A program made the translations under genes and the position numbers. From assembly GCF_036567905.1 (NCBI RefSeq), contig NZ_DATCTO010000015.1, positions 1-42,424 of the forward strand: 42,424 nucleotides of DNA, written 5' to 3'. The notes below the pieces were generated by a model. It did no database searches. It saw only the letters and a program-made list of their open reading frames with translations, and was not told the DNA's origin. The DNA is from Candidatus Binatus sp. GTDB lineage: Bacteria > Desulfobacterota > Binatia > Binatales > Binataceae. Below are positions 1 through 8,051 of this stretch, one piece after another. Numbering within the stretch: the stretch's first letter is position 1; each line of letters begins with the position of its first letter.

Positions 1-190
1 GCACGACTCCCGATCTGACTTGCTGTCCGTCCCGAGAACTCGTGCTGGTGCCTTTTTCGCGGGACGATATCCGCCAGCCTCGCGTCCAGCCGCGTGAGCG
101 CGTCGCGTTTCTCGCTCAGGTAATCGTATCGGTAGTTGACCACGCCCACGCCCGGGTCGGTGTCATGAAAATCGACTGCCAAACGACTGC
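1..190 (-). pseudogene. C-terminal fragment of a tyrosine integrase (partial at window edge)
   Basis: The minus strand is open from about position 305 to the left edge, and strong G/C third-position bias begins only near position 180. The translated stretch contains NYRYDYLSEKRDALTRLDAR. This resembles the C-terminal end of tRNA-targeting tyrosine recombinases, where the nucleophilic tyrosine sits in an 'iYdRydYl.EKraAL' context. No upstream catalytic domain is present to the right, where the rest of the gene should lie, so only the 3' end survives. It sits beside a displaced tRNA 3' half at 521-564, which fits an integrase remnant of an element lying to the left. The family call rests on motif resemblance only. 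A short unrelated protein starting at a GTG remains possible. Confidence 0.35.
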
Positions 191-193
191 CAA
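173..193. repeat. Tandem 10-base direct repeat, period 11
   Basis: CGACTGCCAA occurs twice, at 173-182 and 184-193, separated by one base. It lies between the integrase scrap and the tRNA-Arg fragment. Spacing of one helical turn suits integrase arm-type binding sites, and a similar period-11 repeat lies beside the tRNA-Leu junction at 14123-14143. The binding role is inferred. Confidence 0.4.
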
Positions 194-520
194 TCACGAC
201 CGAACAGGACCGATCAGCACCGACCTCGATTCCAACAAAGTCCCCATTTCTCGCGGGTTTCGTTGCGTCGTGATCGATGGTGATCGCCTCGGAGCTCTTT
301 CGTAATTAGCAGGTCGCCGGTTCCATGGCGCTGGCTGCGTCATCACCGCGGCCGGCCGCGGTCGCCAGCTCGGATGCTTCCTGACCGGCTCAGAGGTGTC
401 CAACAAGTGTCCACGACCAGCCAACCTGGCATAGGCGGAGGTAACCTCGTAATCGAAAAAAGCGCGATTCTGTAAGCAAGATAACCGGACATATACCTCA
501 GCTTACTTGCCTCGCGGGCT

Positions 521-564
521 TCCTAATCCTGGGGCCGTGGGTTCGAATCCCTCAGGGGGCACCA
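521..564 (+). other. Displaced 3' half of tRNA-Arg(CCT), attachment-site remnant
   Basis: The segment starts in an anticodon loop reading CCT and continues through a T-arm with the canonical GTTCGAATC loop, an acceptor strand and an encoded CCA end (561-564). No D-arm or 5' acceptor strand precedes it, and the T-stem has one T-T mismatch, so it is not a functional tRNA. Integrative elements that enter a tRNA at the anticodon loop leave exactly such a 3' half behind. Its orientation places the element to the left and the chromosome to the right. Confidence 0.65.
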
Positions 565-607
565 AATTTTCCCGTCACCTACCTCGAGGCGCCCGGCTCT
601 CGATTCC

Positions 608-830
608 GTCATCCTGAGCGCAGCCGAGGGACGCCGGATCTTTTCCCGACTCCGGTTCTCTCCGATTAATGATTTGCACAACAGCGCACCGCAGCCGCGA
701 AATCCCACCCCCGCCGCATCGACGGACGCAGGAGCGTCCGTCGAGATTCTTCGCTTCAGCAGCTTTCGCTCAGAATGACATAAAAAGGTCCGACGTTTTC
801 TCCGTCATCTTGAGCAAAGCGAAGGATCTC
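608..830. repeat. Three copies of a dispersed intergenic repeat with hairpins
   Basis: A repeat of the type GTCATCCTGAGCGAAGCGAA...GGATCTC appears three times: forward at 608-640 (divergent), reverse at 743-779, and forward at 804-830. A perfect 9-bp stem with a 4-base loop (721-729 with 734-742, GACGGACGC/GCGTCCGTC) abuts the middle copy, and a GC-rich inverted repeat follows the third copy. These resemble the dispersed intergenic repeats common in several uncultured GC-rich lineages. No gene is seen between 565 and 952. Confidence 0.6.
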
Positions 831-952
831 GCGCGCGCAAGCGCGTGTCTCTGCAACACCGCCCTCCGCGAAATCCTGCATCGGCAGCGTGATGCGGGAC
901 AGTAGCCTTGGTCCGCGATCCGTGTCGGCATAGCCTGTCAGCATCGATCATC

Positions 953-1219
953 ATGAAAAAAGCTGTACCGAAATTCAGGACCGAAGATGCCGAGCGCGAG
1001 TTTTGGGCGTCGCACGACTCGACGGATTATATTGACTGGCGCAAGGCCAAACGCGTAACGCTGCCGAACCTGAAGCCGTCGTCCCAAACCATCTCGATTC
1101 GCATCCCGAAGCCGATGCTGGATCGCTTGAAGCTCCTGGCCAACAAGCGCGACGTGCCCTATCAATCGCTGCTGAAGATGTTCGTCGCTGAGCGGCTGAA
1201 GGCCGAATTCAAATTCTGA
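953..1219 (+). CDS. Orphan CopG/BrnA-type antitoxin
   Basis: This 88-residue protein has the layout of BrnA/CopG antitoxins. An acidic N-terminal half (residues about 8-30) is followed by a C-terminal ribbon-helix-helix (about 45-85, with SIRIPKPMLDRLKLLA and PYQSLLKMFVAERLK). Such proteins bind a ribonuclease toxin with one half and operator DNA with the other. I chose the ATG at 953, whose product begins MKKAVPKF as antitoxins of this family do. No BrnT gene lies upstream, only repeats, so it is unpaired. It is similar in plan to the antitoxin at 14514-14771 but clearly diverged. It may be a remnant of the element to the left or a stand-alone regulator. Confidence 0.7.
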   Translation: MKKAVPKFRTEDAEREFWASHDSTDYIDWRKAKRVTLPNLKPSSQTISIRIPKPMLDRLKLLANKRDVPYQSLLKMFVAERLKAEFKF

Positions 1220-1251
1220 GCTCAATCCCGGTTAATCGGAGGGAAATTCTG

Positions 1252-1485
1252 ATGGTCGGAATGTTGCAGATTTTAACGTATTTGCTGGCTCTCTATCTGG
1301 TGATGAAGGGCTTCGAAATCCTGCAAATCGGGTTGGCTTCAGGGCGTCCGGACCGCTCTGGCGTCATCACTATCGGGGCCCTGTCGCTGATTGTGTGCAT
1401 TGTCGGTGCTGTGGCTTTTACCACAATGCAGGACAGTCAAGCCCGGTCCGTGAGTAGTTCGATCTCGACGCCTCACCTTCCGTAG
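1252..1485 (+). CDS. Small membrane protein of unknown function
   Basis: A 77-residue protein with two hydrophobic segments, about residues 4-21 and 40-58, and a short polar, serine-rich tail. A GGAGGG ribosome-binding site lies just upstream of the ATG at a suitable distance, which supports real expression. It follows the antitoxin gene by 32 bases on the same strand and faces modC convergently. I recognise no family; an inner-membrane location is inferred from the segments alone. Confidence 0.5.
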   Translation: MVGMLQILTYLLALYLVMKGFEILQIGLASGRPDRSGVITIGALSLIVCIVGAVAFTTMQDSQARSVSSSISTPHLP

Positions 1486-1551
1486 AGGTGTTCGGGGATT
1501 TCTGGTGAGGGGGAGCGCTAAACCGCGCGCGAAAGGCTATCGCGCCGCCGG

Positions 1552-2679
1552 TTACCGCGCGGAAGGCTCGACCAGGTTGCACGAGTAGGTCTTGATCACC
1601 AGCCAGACCTCTTTTCCCTCTTCGATTCGCAACGCATCGATTGCGCCCGGCGTCAGATGAACCTCGAAGGTCGCGCCCGCCGCATCGATCATGACTACTA
1701 TCCTCGCGCCTTCGCGGCGCATCGATAGGACTCGTCCCGGAAAAGAGTTGCGCGCACTTAGCCCATGCGGTTGCTCGCCCGCAACGATGATATCGCCGGC
1801 GCGAATCGCGATCCGCACCCGCGCTCCCGTTTCCGCGTGGCCCAGCGGCACTTCCAGGCGAGTCGTGCTCCCGTCCAACTGACACAGCATCGTGCCCTGA
1901 GTCTCCGCGATCGATCTCACCGTCGCGTCGAAAACATTTTCGAAGCCGACTACCTGCGCGATCGTTTCGTGCCGCGGCGTCGCGAGCACGTCATGCGGCA
2001 TCCCTTGAGCGAGGATGCGTCCGGCTTCGAGCACCAACACCCGCTCGCCTAGCGCGAATGCCTCCTCGGGCGAATGGGTGACGTAGAGGATTGGAATTTC
2101 GTGGGCCGCATTCCAGGCGCGCAAGTCGTCGAGAATCTTCGACCGGGTCGCGTGGTCGAGCGCGACCAGCGGCTCGTCGAGCAGGATCGCCGCCGGATTC
2201 GTCACCAGCGATCGCGCGAGCGCCACGCGCTGGCGCTCGCCGCCGGAAATCTCGCCGGGCTTACGAGCGATCAGATTCGCGATGCGAAACGACTCGAGCA
2301 TCGTCATCATTCGCGCGCGCCGCTGCGCGGCCGGCATCCTCGCGATCCCGTATTGAACGTTCTGCGCGACCGTCAGATGGGGAAACAGCGCGAGATTTTG
2401 AAACACGTATCCCAATCGGCGCTCCGCCACCGGCATGTCGATGCGCGCATCCGAATCGAACAGCACTCGCGCACCGAGCGATATCCTGCCGGCATCGGGC
2501 TGCGCGAGTCCCGCAATGCAATTCAGGATGGTCGTCTTTCCGCCGCCCGACGGCCCCAGGATCATCGTGAAGCCGGCCGACGCCTCGAACTCGGCCTCGA
2601 GCATGAAGCTGTTCGAGGTCCGATACGCGATGCGGACCGACAGACGCCCGTCGCTTTCGCCACTGTTGCCGGATGCCAT
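1552..2679 (-). CDS. modC: Molybdate ABC transporter ATP-binding protein ModC
   Basis: The ATPase subunit that powers molybdate import from the inner face of the membrane. Numbered from a TTG three codons upstream, the Walker A GPSGGGKT is at residues 45-52, the Q-loop in VFQNLALFPH near 95-104, the signature ISGGERQ at 147-153 and Walker B ILLDEP at 168-173. A C-terminal Mop/TOBE-type domain from about 305 is the molybdate-sensing extension that separates ModC from other importer ATPases. I chose the ATG at 2679 because GGGGCGG lies about nine bases upstream; the TTG at 2688 is the alternative. It is last in a minus-strand modA-modB-modC operon, 18 bases after modB. No modE regulator is visible. 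Confidence 0.9.
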   Translation of the reverse strand: MASGNSGESDGRLSVRIAYRTSNSFMLEAEFEASAGFTMILGPSGGGKTTILNCIAGLAQPDAGRISLGARVLFDSDARIDMPVAERRLGYVFQNLALFPHLTVAQNVQYGIARMPAAQRRARMMTMLESFRIANLIARKPGEISGGERQRVALARSLVTNPAAILLDEPLVALDHATRSKILDDLRAWNAAHEIPILYVTHSPEEAFALGERVLVLEAGRILAQGMPHDVLATPRHETIAQVVGFENVFDATVRSIAETQGTMLCQLDGSTTRLEVPLGHAETGARVRIAIRAGDIIVAGEQPHGLSARNSFPGRVLSMRREGARIVVMIDAAGATFEVHLTPGAIDALRIEEGKEVWLVIKTYSCNLVEPSAR

Positions 2680-2697
2680 CTGTTGCAACCGCCCCGG

Positions 2698-3375
2698 CTA
2701 GCGATGCATCGGCCAGACCGCCCAGATTCGGCGGTTGAGCGAATAGGTGATCGACAGCGTGACGAACGAAAACGCCATCAGGATAAGCGCCATGCGATTG
2801 GCGCCGGCGTAGTCGAGCGCCTGCACATGATCGTAAATCGCGATCGAGACCGTGCGCGTCACGCCTGGGATGTCGCCGCCCACCATCAGCACCACGCCGA
2901 ACTCGCCGAGCGTGTGCGCGAAGCTCAGCACGAAGCCGGTGACCACGCCGCCTATTGAAAGCGGGAGCACGACGCGAATGAAAGTGCGAATCCGCGAGGC
3001 GCCGAGTATCGACGACGCGTTGATCAAGTTGCGATCCACCTGCGAGAACGCCGCCGCCATCGGCTGTACCGCAAAGGGCAGGCTGTAGATGACCGACGCG
3101 ATCGCCAGGCCTTCGAAGGTGAACGGCAACCCGTGGCCGGTTAAAGATTGATACCAGCGGCCAAGCGGGCTGTTCGAACCCATCGCGACCAGCACGTAGA
3201 AGCCGAGCACGGTTGGCGGGAGCACGAGCGGCAGCGCGACGATGGATTCGACGAAAAATTTCCATCGCCAGCGGGTGAAGCTGAGCCACCATGCGATCGG
3301 CGTCGCGACCACCAGCAAGATCGCGCAAACGAGCAACGCGAGTCGTAGCGTCAGGAAAATCGCGCTCCAATCCAT
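2698..3375 (-). CDS. modB: Molybdate ABC transporter permease ModB
   Basis: A 225-residue inner-membrane permease with about five hydrophobic segments, the usual size for ModB. The cytoplasmic coupling loop that docks on ModC is seen near residues 119-138 (NASSILGASRIRTFIRVVLP), followed by the family-typical AHTLGEFGVVLMVGG. It forms the channel through which ModA-delivered molybdate (or tungstate) enters. It begins six bases after modA and ends 18 bases before modC, so the three are almost certainly co-transcribed. Confidence 0.9.
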   Translation of the reverse strand: MDWSAIFLTLRLALLVCAILLVVATPIAWWLSFTRWRWKFFVESIVALPLVLPPTVLGFYVLVAMGSNSPLGRWYQSLTGHGLPFTFEGLAIASVIYSLPFAVQPMAAAFSQVDRNLINASSILGASRIRTFIRVVLPLSIGGVVTGFVLSFAHTLGEFGVVLMVGGDIPGVTRTVSIAIYDHVQALDYAGANRMALILMAFSFVTLSITYSLNRRIWAVWPMHR

Positions 3376-3381
3376 CGGTGG

Positions 3382-4272
3382 TCAGCGCGGCGCGGACACT
3401 TTGCTTTCGTTGTGCCCCACAGTTGCGTCCTTCGGAATCGAGAAACCATATCGCGCCATCAGCGCCACAGTTTCGGGCTGCTTGAGAAATTTCATAAACT
3501 GATTCGCCAGTTGCTTGTTGCGCGACGATTTCAGAATCACGCCGGCCTGGATGATCGGCGGATAGTCCGTCGCCGGGATTTCGACGTATCGTCCGGCGTT
3601 CTTCATCGCCGGCGCGAGCGCGAGCGAGAGCGCGAGGATGCCGGCGTCGGCATTGCCGGATTGAACAAACTGGGCGGTCTGCGAGATATTTTCGCCGAGC
3701 ACGAGCTTGCTTTTGATCTTGTCATAGACGCCCGCGTGGCGCATCGCCGCAACCGCCGCGATCCCGTACGGCGCATGTTGCGGATTGGCGATCGCAATCT
3801 TTCTGATGCCGGGATCGAGCAGCACCGCAAGACCGCGGCTCAAGTCGAGCTTCGACGCGTTGGGAGCCCACATCACGAGTTTTCCGCTCGCATATTCGTA
3901 AATAGTGCCGGGTTCAATCAAGCCCGCGGCCTCGAGCCTTTTCGGATAGTCAACGTCGGCGGAAAAGAACAAGTCGAACGGCGCGCCATTTTGAATCTGC
4001 GCGAAAAAATTTCCCGATGAACCATACGTGAGTTTAATCTTGCTCCCGGTTTGTTTCTGAAATCGGGAGGCAACGTCCTGGAACGCAAAGGTCAAATCCG
4101 ACGCCGCAGCGACCTTGATTTCCGCAGCGCCGGCCTGGGCAGGGAGCCACATGCAAAGAAAAGTCGCGAGCGCGAAAAGCGCCCGCAAAACGATCCTTGC
4201 GCGCTTCCGATCAAGGATTAGGTTCACGAATTGCGCACGGTTCCCCGATTTCCGAAGGTTATGATTCGCCAT
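3382..4272 (-). CDS. modA: Molybdate-binding periplasmic protein ModA
   Basis: The high-affinity solute receptor of the ModABC importer. From the ATG at 4272 it has a long positively charged N-terminus, a hydrophobic stretch at about residues 28-41 and a likely cleavage after AGAA near residue 50. Mature-type sequence follows: EIKVAAASDLTFAF, then TYGSSGNF, both of which line the oxyanion site in this family. An in-frame ATG 12 bases upstream is equally possible. As the first gene of the modABC operon it should be preceded by the promoter, in the short stretch divergent from msrA. No ModE box could be recognised with confidence. Confidence 0.9.
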   Translation of the reverse strand: MANHNLRKSGNRAQFVNLILDRKRARIVLRALFALATFLCMWLPAQAGAAEIKVAAASDLTFAFQDVASRFQKQTGSKIKLTYGSSGNFFAQIQNGAPFDLFFSADVDYPKRLEAAGLIEPGTIYEYASGKLVMWAPNASKLDLSRGLAVLLDPGIRKIAIANPQHAPYGIAAVAAMRHAGVYDKIKSKLVLGENISQTAQFVQSGNADAGILALSLALAPAMKNAGRYVEIPATDYPPIIQAGVILKSSRNKQLANQFMKFLKQPETVALMARYGFSIPKDATVGHNESKVSAPR

Positions 4273-4392
4273 AATACTTGTCATAGCGCTTGAATAATGG
4301 CACACCGCTGGACGCTCGCACAGTGGCGGCGGCGGTCTCACCAGGGCCGGGCGAGGATTGATTCACGCCGGTCCTCATCGTTAAGTAGGCAA

Positions 4393-4893
4393 ATGGCGAA
4401 CGAGAACAAAATCGCGACATTCGGCGCCGGATGCTTCTGGGGTGTGGAATCGGCTTTTCGCGCGGTCGAGGGCGTCGTCGAGGTGGTCGTGGGATACGCG
4501 GGCGGCACGGTTCCAAAGCCCACCTATCGAGCGGTTTGCAGTGGCAAGACGGGACACGCGGAAGTCGTGCAGGTGGAGTACGACCCGGCGCGGGTATCGT
4601 TCGAGCAACTGCTGGAAGTGTTCTGGCAGATTCATGACCCGACGACGCTCAACCGGCAGGGCCCCGACACCGGCACTCAATACCGCTCAATAATTTCCTA
4701 TGCCGATGACCATGAGCGGATGGCCGCCGAGGAATCGAAACGGCGGCTCGAGCAGTCCGGCAAACTCGCGCGCCCGGTCGTCACACAGATAGTGCCTGCC
4801 GCGGAGTTCTACCGCGCCGAGGAGAATCACCAGCGCTATTACGAGCGGATGGGTATCGCGCCGAGCTGCGCAATACACGGACGAATCGATTGA
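4393..4893 (+). CDS. msrA: Peptide methionine sulfoxide reductase MsrA
   Basis: Reduces the S-epimer of methionine sulfoxide in proteins, repairing oxidative damage. The 166-residue length is typical. The catalytic GAGCFWG motif sits at residues 11-17, and GYAGG, the YDP segment, the GxQYRS-like GTQYRSI and the ENHQRYYE segment follow in the expected order. I start at the ATG at 4393 because family members begin just before the GCFWG motif; in-frame sequence upstream reads as non-conserved. It is divergent from modA. Confidence 0.93.
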   Translation: MANENKIATFGAGCFWGVESAFRAVEGVVEVVVGYAGGTVPKPTYRAVCSGKTGHAEVVQVEYDPARVSFEQLLEVFWQIHDPTTLNRQGPDTGTQYRSIISYADDHERMAAEESKRRLEQSGKLARPVVTQIVPAAEFYRAEENHQRYYERMGIAPSCAIHGRID

Positions 4894-4938
4894 GGCTATG
4901 ATTCTGAAGGATCAGAGGAACTCCCGAACAGGCTGGCG

Positions 4939-6315
4939 ATGGATGGTCGCGCGAAAATCGATACCGCCGGAAAATCCGTCACGGTAACGATGTCCACCAC
5001 GGCCCCTGACGGTCGCTCGGGCTTTGCGCACCGGTTCACCAGCTGGCTTCGCGACCCCTCCTGGCTGACGGTTCAACGCGTCACATTTTATTCGGGCGTT
5101 CTGCTGCTTGCATATCTGGCTGCGGCGATAGCTCAACTCTTCCACGCTCATCACCTGATATTTGCGAGTGGCGCCGGCGTTGGAGGCGACTTCGTAAATC
5201 CCTACGCGGCTTCGATCGCGGCGCTTAAAGGCGATCCCGCGTCTGTTTACGACATTCATCGCCAGCACCTGCAGGAAGCGGCGGTAATGGGAGGCAAGGA
5301 TTTCGGTGTCCTCGGGTTCCACTATCCGCCGATGTACCTTCTGATCGTTCTGCCGCTTTCGATGCTGCCATTCATCGCGTCATGGGTCGTGTTCGAGACC
5401 GTGACGCTTGCGGGCTATCTTGCCGTACTTCGGCGCATCGCTCCCGTTCCTCTCGGACTTTGGCTCGCGATCACATTTCCGGCGGTCATCATCAACTTCA
5501 TGTGCGGGCAAAACGGCTTCCTGACCACCGCGCTTATCGGGAGCGGTCTGCTGCTTCTGGACCGATGGCCGGTGCTTGCGGGGTTGCTGTTTGGCTTGAT
5601 GGCCTACAAGCCGCAATTCGCGATATTGATTCCGCTCGCACTGATCGTAGCGCGCCGATGGCGCGCACTTATTGCCACTGCCGTCAGCACGATTCTGTTC
5701 GCGGCAGCTTCGCTCGCCGTCTTTGGCGCATCGACGTGGCGCGCGTTTATCGGCAGTATCCCGTTCACACAGAAAATTGTCCTGGAACGGGGTGCGATCA
5801 ATTTCCCAACCCTGCAAAGCATTTTTGGCGCGATCAGGATGTGGGGTGGCAGCGTCGAGGTTGCGTATGCGTTCCAGGCGCTGGTGGCGATATATGCGGC
5901 GTCCGCGGTGGTTTGGGTTTGGCAAACCAGCCGTCCGTTCGCGCTCAAAGCCGCCACCCTGGCGGTTGGCTGCTTGATGGTTTCCCCATACGTCCTGCAA
6001 TACGACCTGGTGTTGCTCGCGCTACCGATAGCGTGGCTGGCAATGGAGGGTTTCGAGAAGGGGTTCCTGCCCTACGAGAAGGCCGTGCTTTCGGTCGCGT
6101 GGATTCTGCCCCGCGTCTCATTGCCGGTCAGTCAGGGCGCCAAAATCCCACTTGCCCCGATCGTGATCATCGCACTCATGACGGCGATCCTACGGCGCGC
6201 CAGCCGTCGCGAGCCGCCGCTCACCTGCAGCAAGCACGCCACCCCGCGCGTTTCGAGACGCCCGCCCCATTGGTCCCGCCCCGGCTTGGGCAGTCGTCCT
6301 GAGAGTTCAACTTGA
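4939..6315 (+). CDS. GT87-type (DUF2029) polytopic membrane glycosyltransferase
   Basis: A 458-residue protein with about ten hydrophobic segments between residues 48 and 430. The family-like landmarks are GGDFVNPYAAS near residue 83 (the acidic residue in the first periplasmic loop), HYPPMYLL near 128, CGQNGF near 190 and YKPQ near 220. GT87 enzymes use polyprenyl-phosphate-linked sugars to modify lipids or surface glycans on the outer face of the membrane; the sugar and acceptor cannot be read from sequence. The tail after about residue 425 is rich in Pro, Arg and Ser and probably cytoplasmic. A second ATG at 4990 would trim the leader. It has no obvious operon partner. Confidence 0.75.
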   Translation: MDGRAKIDTAGKSVTVTMSTTAPDGRSGFAHRFTSWLRDPSWLTVQRVTFYSGVLLLAYLAAAIAQLFHAHHLIFASGAGVGGDFVNPYAASIAALKGDPASVYDIHRQHLQEAAVMGGKDFGVLGFHYPPMYLLIVLPLSMLPFIASWVVFETVTLAGYLAVLRRIAPVPLGLWLAITFPAVIINFMCGQNGFLTTALIGSGLLLLDRWPVLAGLLFGLMAYKPQFAILIPLALIVARRWRALIATAVSTILFAAASLAVFGASTWRAFIGSIPFTQKIVLERGAINFPTLQSIFGAIRMWGGSVEVAYAFQALVAIYAASAVVWVWQTSRPFALKAATLAVGCLMVSPYVLQYDLVLLALPIAWLAMEGFEKGFLPYEKAVLSVAWILPRVSLPVSQGAKIPLAPIVIIALMTAILRRASRREPPLTCSKHATPRVSRRPPHWSRPGLGSRPESST

Positions 6316-6960
6316 CACCTGACGCGGGTGCGCTCTCAAAATGATAGCGGGGAGAGACGGAGGCTGGGCAGCTACAGCAAATCTATTGGCTCGCGCTCTT
6401 GCAGTTCGCGGTCGATCGACCGGCGCGGCGTCTGGAGACCGTAGTTTCCATTCCAGAATGGGCGAAATTTAAGGAGGAAGCGGCTCAATCTTCCAGGGGG
6501 CGAGGATCTTGCCTGTCTTATCTCATGTTCCGAATGGCGGATTCCAATTGACGTCGTTGGCAGCATCCTCGCGCCCTCCCAGTGCGTTGATACCCCTCCT
6601 CCCGCTCATCCGACCCGCCCCCTCGCTAGGGCAAGCAATCAATGTGCCACGGGCGATTGAACAAAAACGCCCCGAACAGGCGGCACGCTCCCACCATCAG
6701 TCAACCAATGGCTACACATTGTAGATTCGATGCAACAATTTGTCACCGACACTGTTTCGTTCCTGAGTCAGCATAGGCGCGCATCCGCCCAATCAGCCGA
6801 TTCCAAAGACTCCAGGAATCAAGCAAGCCCGGCTTGCGGCATCAAGGTCGCTTACATCGATCAGCGCCTTGGCTCCGAGCGGAGACTGCGGCACGCGAGC
6901 GACGGAATTTGCCGTGAGGCCAAATGCCTGCCAATTATCAAGCCGGCCCGGACCGCCTGC
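6316..6960. other. Intergenic stretch with no supported gene
   Basis: Open frames on both strands here are short, lack ribosome-binding sites and show no consistent third-position bias. A TTGACA at 6312-6317 has no well-spaced -10 box. I see no RNA gene or repeat array. Confidence 0.6.
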
Positions 6961-7836
6961 TCAGATTAAATCGGTGCCGGCCGGTTCCTCGATCACCTTG
7001 TTTTCGAGCTTGCCGATTTTCTCGATCTCGATTCGGACCACGTCGCCCGCCCTGAGCCATTTGGGAGGATTCATCCCGGCAGCCACTCCGCCGGGCGTGC
7101 CGGTCGAAACGATCGTCCCCGGCAACAAGGTAAACACCGTTGACAGCGTCTCGATCTGTGCGAAGCAATCGAAGATCAGATTCCTGGTGTTCGAATGCTG
7201 GCGCTGTTCGCCGTTGACGAACGTGCGCAGGTCGAGCTTGTGCGGATCGCCAATCTCGTCCGGCGTTACGATCCATGGGCCAACCGGCCCGTGCGTATCG
7301 AACGACTTGCCCAGCGTCATCGTCGGCGCGCGGCGCTGCCAATCGCGCACGCTTACGTCGTTTACGATCACGTAACCCGCGATTACCTCGCGGGCGCGAT
7401 CGCGCGGCACGTGACGGCATCGCCGGCCGATGACGAACCCGAGTTCGCCTTCGTAATCCAGCGCCGACGAGGCGCGCGGCAGATGAATCGGATCGTACGG
7501 TCCGGTCACGCAGCTCGATTGTTTGTTGAAGAACATCGGAAACTCGGGACGCTTCATTTTCGTTTCTTCGACGTGGTCCGCGTAGTTAAGGCCGATGGCG
7601 AGAAACTCCGGGGGGCGCGCGATCGGCGCCTCGAGCTTGACGCTCGCAAGCGCAATCCGGCGGGTGGAATTCTTCGCCGCGCCAATCGCGCGCTCGGCGG
7701 CGGGCGCCCCCGCCACGATGAAGGCGGTCATGTCGCGCGGCAACTCGGGCGCCGCGGCCGCAAGGTCAACGATCGAGTCATCGACGACGACGCCGATGCG
7801 CGTCGTGCCGCCATGGGTGAATGTTGCAAGTTTCAT
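6961..7836 (-). CDS. Fumarylacetoacetate hydrolase (FAH) family enzyme
   Basis: A 291-residue protein of the FAH fold, which hydrolyses or decarboxylates beta-diketone or oxo acids using a divalent metal. The N-terminal cap (about 1-75) precedes the catalytic domain: IGLNYADHVEE (81-91), a substrate loop MFFNKQSSCVTGP (101-113), metal ligands in DYEGEL (127-132), VNDVSVRDWQ (158-167), KSFDTHGPVGPW (177-188) and TGTPGGV near 250. The sequence resembles the 2-hydroxyhepta-2,4-diene-1,7-dioate isomerase / 5-oxopent-3-ene type and acylpyruvases. Substrate cannot be assigned without pathway neighbours, and none are present. It stands alone on the minus strand, divergent from nadE. Confidence 0.88.
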   Translation of the reverse strand: MKLATFTHGGTTRIGVVVDDSIVDLAAAAPELPRDMTAFIVAGAPAAERAIGAAKNSTRRIALASVKLEAPIARPPEFLAIGLNYADHVEETKMKRPEFPMFFNKQSSCVTGPYDPIHLPRASSALDYEGELGFVIGRRCRHVPRDRAREVIAGYVIVNDVSVRDWQRRAPTMTLGKSFDTHGPVGPWIVTPDEIGDPHKLDLRTFVNGEQRQHSNTRNLIFDCFAQIETLSTVFTLLPGTIVSTGTPGGVAAGMNPPKWLRAGDVVRIEIEKIGKLENKVIEEPAGTDLI

Positions 7837-8051
7837 TGGACTACAGCCGTTATTGCAATGATTGACCCGCCAGACAATGGCCGGCGAGCGTTTCAGGATG
7901 GCAACGGCGCGGCATTCGACCGATGTCCCCCGGGGGCGGATCGGGCAATCTTGTACCGGGCGTCCACAATCGGCACAGTCTTCTTAACAGGGGCGCCGGC
8001 ATGGGCGGCGGATGCCGAGTAGATTGCCGCGCGGCGCCCAAGGGAAACGAC

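Noticed and set aside
523..708. Minus-strand 61-residue frame beginning over repeats and ending CPLRDSNPRPQD-like
   Set aside because: This is the well-known spurious translation of a tRNA 3' end; it overlaps the tRNA-Arg fragment.
2074..2958. Long plus-strand frame antisense to modC and modB
   Set aside because: Arg/His-rich shadow of the mod genes, whose domains and motifs are clear on the minus strand.
6312..6340. TTGACA box as a promoter
   Set aside because: No -10 element at a workable distance and no gene downstream on that strand.
6372..6566. Minus-strand 64-residue frame in the intergenic stretch
   Set aside because: No ribosome-binding site, no codon bias and no recognisable sequence.
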